From Bacteroidota bacterium (GTDB lineage: Bacteria > Bacteroidota > Bacteroidia > J057): 6,898 nucleotides of DNA. Shown here one piece after another: positions 4,084 through 6,898 of this stretch. Within the stretch, counting starts at the first letter, position 1, and the number at the start of each line of letters is the position of its first letter. Location: contig RFHL01001384.1 of NCBI GenBank assembly GCA_003696875.1, forward strand, positions 1 to 6,898. The letters are read 5' to 3'. Under the pieces are notes generated by a model. That model did not search any database and was not told the DNA's origin. It worked only from the letters and a program-made list of their open reading frames with translations. Made by a program: the position numbers and the translations under genes.

Positions 4084-4110
4084 TTGTGCCAATAATCATC
4101 TGTAAATTTT
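4084..4110 (+). promoter_or_regulatory. Candidate promoter of the PKD gene
   Basis: TTG (4084-4086) and TAAATTTT (4103-4110) resemble the Bacteroidota -33 and -7 elements (TTG and TAnnTTTG; the last base differs). The 16-bp spacing is a little short, and the leader would be only a few bases long. An alternative -7 element is TATTTTTA at 4033-4040, which would leave a leader of roughly 75 bases. Neither is strong. Confidence 0.3.
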
Positions 4111-4122
4111 ACGCCAAGGGTT

Positions 4123-6898
4123 ATGATCCGTGTATCCAACGCGAAGGGCCTCCGAGGGTGGACCCGGCAGTTGCTGTTAACGGGCCTGGTATATGTCCTG
4201 GCCTTGTTTTCGGCTTTTTCTCAACCCAATGCCAATTTTACGGCGGATGTGACGGCGGGCTGTAGCCCCTTCACCGTCCATTTCACCGACCTCTCTTCCG
4301 GGACCATCCACACTTGGTTCTGGGATTTCGGCAATGGAAACACGTCGGTCTTCGACGACGTCATCGCCACCTATACCAATCCGGGCACCTACACGGTCTC
4401 GCTGACCGTCACCGATACGCTGGCTGGCCTGTCGAGCACCCGCACGGAGGTCGCCTACATCACCGTCTACGACGATCCGGTGGCCGACTTTGCCCCGGAC
4501 ACCACCAGCGGCTGTGCGCCGCTGACTGTGCTCTTTACGGATCAGAGCACGGCCGGCAGCGCGGCGCTGACCTCCTGGGCGTATGATTTTGGCGATGGCC
4601 ACATTGGTACGACGGCCAATCCCAGCCACACCTATACGGCGGCAGGCTACTACACGGTGACGCAGGTTGTCACCGACGCCAACGGCTGCTCGGACGTGCG
4701 GGTCTACAACGACCTGATCCACGTCACCGAGGTGGCGACGGTGGATTTCACCGCCTCGCCGCAGACCGGCTGTACCGCTCCGCTGAATGTAACCTTTACC
4801 TCCTCAGTGAGCCCGGCGGGCTCCTATGCCTATTTGTGGGACTTCGGGGACGGCACGACCTCCTCGGCCCCCAATCCCTCGCACATCTACACGGTTACCG
4901 GGGACTATACGGTGACCCTGACGGTGACCGATCCCAGCGGATGCCAGGAAACTGTACAGAAGGACAATTTTGTCCTGATCAATACCCCTACGGCCGACTT
5001 CCAGGCGCTGAATACCACCGTCTGTACCGGGCAGCCGGTGCTGTTTGAGAATCTCTCCTCCGGTGCCGACGGATACATCTGGACCTTTGGGGATGGCAAT
5101 ACGTCCACTGCTACCCATCCCACTCACATCTACAATGCGCCGGGCACCTACCCGGTATCCTTGACGGCCAACAACTCGGCCGGCTGTTCGGATTTTGAAG
5201 GCAAAAGCGGCTATATCACCGTCAATGCCAGTCCGGCGGTGAGCTTCACCGCCGATGACCACAATGGCTGTAGCCTCCCCTTCCTGGTCAACTTCACCGA
5301 CCAGTCGATCGGCAACATCGTCTCCTGGTACTGGGACTTTGGCAACGGCAACTTTGCCAATGGCCAGAACCCCAGCACAACCTACAACACCCCCGGGGTG
5401 TATGATGTCTCCCTGACGGTGACCACCAACAGCGGTTGTGAAGCGACGGCCACCGTGCCTAACTATATCCTGGTCTCTCCGCCCGTGGCCAATTTCCTGC
5501 TGGGCCCGAATCAGGGCTGTATGCCGCTGACGGTAAACTTCCTCAATCTGAGCACCTCGCCCGCCGACCCCATCGTGGGCTATATCTGGACCTTTGGGGA
5601 CGGGGCCGTCTCGGCCCAGGCCAATCCCACCCACACCTACACCGTGCCGGGGCAGTACACCGTCTCGCTGACGGTGACGACCGCCAGTGGCTGTCAGGAT
5701 ACCGAGATCTACCAGTATGTGGAGGTGGGGACCAAGCCGACGGTTGATTTCCAGGGCGTGCCGCGCGTCGCCTGTGTCGACGAGGCCATCAGCTTCACCG
5801 ATCTCACGATCGGGGGCGGGACCGAGTGGTTCTGGAACTTTGGCGATGGCGGGGGTTCCAATGTGCAGCACCCGGTGTATACCTACCAGGATACCGGCTA
5901 CTTTCCGGTGTCGCTGATTGTGTCGTACATGGGCTGCCGGGATACTCTGCAGCGGGACAGCTTCATCCACATCGTGGGACCGCTGGCCGACTTTACCATG
6001 AATCCGGCCCAGGGCTGTAATCCGCCCATGGCGGTCTCTTTCTTTGACCAGTCGGGTGGCGCCAATGTGTGGAGTTGGGATTTTGGCGACGGCAACAGCT
6101 CGTCGCAGGAGAACCCCTCGCATACCTACGTGGCGACGGGCACCTTCAACGTCACCCTGGTGGTGACCGACTCGATTTCGGGCTGTGTCAACCAGGCTAC
6201 CCAGAATCTGGTCGTGACCGACCCGCAGGCGGGCTTTACGGCCTCTGATACCTACGGCTGTGCGCCCCTTGCGGTCAACTTTGGCAACACCTCGGTAGAT
6301 GCCACCAACTACTTGTGGGACTTTGGTGACGGGACCACCTCGACGGCCGCCAATCCGTCCCATACGTACACCAGCACCGGCACCTACACTGTGACCCTGA
6401 TTGCTTCGGACGGGGCCTGTGCCGATACGATGGTGCAGACCAGCTACATTGAGGTGATTGGCGGGACGGTGGATTTTGTGGTCAACAGCACCAATGGCTG
6501 TGCGCCCCTGCCGGTCCATTTCAATGACGCCTCCACCCCCTATCCAGGGACGAGCATTGTCGGCTGGAGCTGGCAGTTTGGCGATGGAGGGACCTCCTTT
6601 GCCCCCAACCCCAACTACACCTACAGCAATCCCGGGTCCTACGATGTCACCCTGACCATCATTGACTCCGAGGGCTGTAGCGCCAGCATCACCAAGGCCA
6701 ACTATGTCAACCCGACCTACCCTACGGCGGGCTTTGTGACGACCGATACGGTCGCCTGCCCCGGGGCCTTTATTTCCTTTACCAACCAGTCCTCAGGCAA
6801 TGGCCTGAGCTACCTCTGGAACTTTGGCGACGGGACCACCGGGACCGCGCCCAACCCGACGCACCTCTATCCGGGCAACGGCATCTACACGGTCAGCC
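4123..6898 (+). CDS. Secreted multi-PKD-domain surface protein, N-terminal part (runs off the right edge)
   Basis: From the ATG at 4123 the frame is open for 925 codons to the window edge. Residues 1-33 form a signal peptide: basic start (Arg3, Lys8, Arg11, Arg15), hydrophobic core 17-32, likely cleavage after AFS (31-33) before QPNA. Then come eleven PKD domains, the last cut by the edge. They start near residues 36, 120, 206, 290, 372, 455, 540, 621, 702, 782 and 868, each 80-86 residues. Each shows the family core, W.FG(D/N)G followed in most copies by NP.HTY and G.Y.V.L.V. PKD domains are Ig-like beta-sandwiches common in exported adhesins, gliding-related proteins and polysaccharide-binding enzymes. 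Domains 2-10 each hold two cysteines, one after the first strand (usually GC.PL) and one near the end (usually SGC), probably a disulfide. Function is unknown because any catalytic or C-terminal sorting domain lies beyond the edge. In Bacteroidota a type IX secretion signal at the C-terminus would be expected. Confidence 0.93.
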   Translation, partial: MIRVSNAKGLRGWTRQLLLTGLVYVLALFSAFSQPNANFTADVTAGCSPFTVHFTDLSSGTIHTWFWDFGNGNTSVFDDVIATYTNPGTYTVSLTVTDTLAGLSSTRTEVAYITVYDDPVADFAPDTTSGCAPLTVLFTDQSTAGSAALTSWAYDFGDGHIGTTANPSHTYTAAGYYTVTQVVTDANGCSDVRVYNDLIHVTEVATVDFTASPQTGCTAPLNVTFTSSVSPAGSYAYLWDFGDGTTSSAPNPSHIYTVTGDYTVTLTVTDPSGCQETVQKDNFVLINTPTADFQALNTTVCTGQPVLFENLSSGADGYIWTFGDGNTSTATHPTHIYNAPGTYPVSLTANNSAGCSDFEGKSGYITVNASPAVSFTADDHNGCSLPFLVNFTDQSIGNIVSWYWDFGNGNFANGQNPSTTYNTPGVYDVSLTVTTNSGCEATATVPNYILVSPPVANFLLGPNQGCMPLTVNFLNLSTSPADPIVGYIWTFGDGAVSAQANPTHTYTVPGQYTVSLTVTTASGCQDTEIYQYVEVGTKPTVDFQGVPRVACVDEAISFTDLTIGGGTEWFWNFGDGGGSNVQHPVYTYQDTGYFPVSLIVSYMGCRDTLQRDSFIHIVGPLADFTMNPAQGCNPPMAVSFFDQSGGANVWSWDFGDGNSSSQENPSHTYVATGTFNVTLVVTDSISGCVNQATQNLVVTDPQAGFTASDTYGCAPLAVNFGNTSVDATNYLWDFGDGTTSTAANPSHTYTSTGTYTVTLIASDGACADTMVQTSYIEVIGGTVDFVVNSTNGCAPLPVHFNDASTPYPGTSIVGWSWQFGDGGTSFAPNPNYTYSNPGSYDVTLTIIDSEGCSASITKANYVNPTYPTAGFVTTDTVACPGAFISFTNQSSGNGLSYLWNFGDGTTGTAPNPTHLYPGNGIYTVS
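4228..6898 (+). repeat. Tandem coding repeat of about 250 bp (PKD domains 1-11)
   Basis: Marking each unit by the codon of its first-strand Phe gives 4237, 4489, 4747, 4999, 5245, 5494, 5749, 5992, 6235, 6475 and 6733, so unit lengths run from 240 to 258 bp. The best-conserved DNA is the W.FGDG segment: TTTGG(C/G/T)GA(C/T)GG recurs in most units. Elsewhere the copies differ widely in amino acids, which suggests old duplications rather than a recently expanded, unstable tract. Confidence 0.85.

Larger units (their letters stand above)
3485..4122. other. 638-bp divergent intergenic region between manC and the PKD gene
   Basis: I see no convincing gene. The half next to the PKD gene is clearly more A+T-rich than the rest of the window and should hold the promoters of both genes. 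Visible structures are an inverted repeat in the manC leader (3519-3526 with 3546-3553), the dyad ATTTTTT-GGCG-AAAAAAT (3820-3837), overlapping G+C stems that cannot form together (GCCGGG 3848-3853 with CCCGGC 3857-3862, against CCCGG 3857-3861 with CCGGG 3866-3870), a 5-bp stem followed by T6 (3921-3941), and the palindrome at 4012-4032. A minus-strand TACTTTCG (3552-3559) resembles the -7 consensus TAnnTTTG and could serve manC, but without a clear -33 TTG. Confidence 0.7.

Noticed and set aside
3695..4105. A 136-codon plus-strand frame ending just before the PKD gene.
   Set aside because: It crosses A+T-rich promoter-like DNA with unsuited codon usage, hairpins and palindromes, and its product looks random.
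4804..6519. A 571-codon open frame on the minus strand opposite the PKD gene, plus another of 181 codons at 4177-4722.
   Set aside because: Both are in exact codon register with the PKD gene, so their stops arise only where the PKD gene uses TTA, CTA or TCA. Those codons are rare in G+C-rich genes. The 571-codon frame ends at a TCA (4804) and the shorter one at a TTA (4177). The translation is low-complexity Arg/Gly/Val/His-rich, whereas the plus frame has a signal peptide and eleven PKD domains.

Overview
The window is G+C-rich and looks like a chromosomal piece from a Bacteroidota bacterium, most likely of the Saprospiria/Lewinella type. The reasons are a very long secreted protein made of tandem PKD domains with paired cysteines, a short single-domain mannose-1-phosphate guanylyltransferase, weak or absent Shine-Dalgarno sequences, and spacers filled with degenerate 7-bp tandem repeats. 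The taxonomic call is inference. No phage, transposase, CRISPR, tRNA or rRNA gene is visible.

Layout. Four genes lie on the minus strand, in transcription order from right to left: manC (2396-3484), a PaaI-type hotdog thioesterase (1732-2217), a LolD-type ABC ATPase (827-1483), and the N-terminal 118 codons of an unrecognised protein that runs off the left edge (1-354). A fifth gene (4123 to the right edge, plus strand) is divergent from manC. It encodes a signal peptide followed by at least eleven PKD domains and runs off the right edge.

The minus-strand genes are separated by 178, 248 and 472 bp, so they are probably not one tight operon. The gaps after manC and after the thioesterase contain perfect inverted repeats that look like transcript ends. 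The gaps on both sides of lolD hold a layered repeat landscape: heptanucleotide arrays of the type NNNNAAC, two copies of a 33-bp palindrome-bearing core preceded in register by three purine-rich heptamers, a 16-bp direct repeat, and REP-like inverted sequences. One heptamer array lies just after the lolD stop and gives a canonical four-run G-quadruplex motif on the lolD transcript strand. This repeat system is the most unusual thing in the window.

Function. The genes share an envelope and surface theme: manC makes GDP-mannose for glycans, LolD powers lipoprotein release from the inner membrane, and the PKD protein is exported. They do not form a recognisable single pathway. I see no convincing new defence, biosynthetic or mobile system. 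The novelty candidates are the repeats and the spacer structures.
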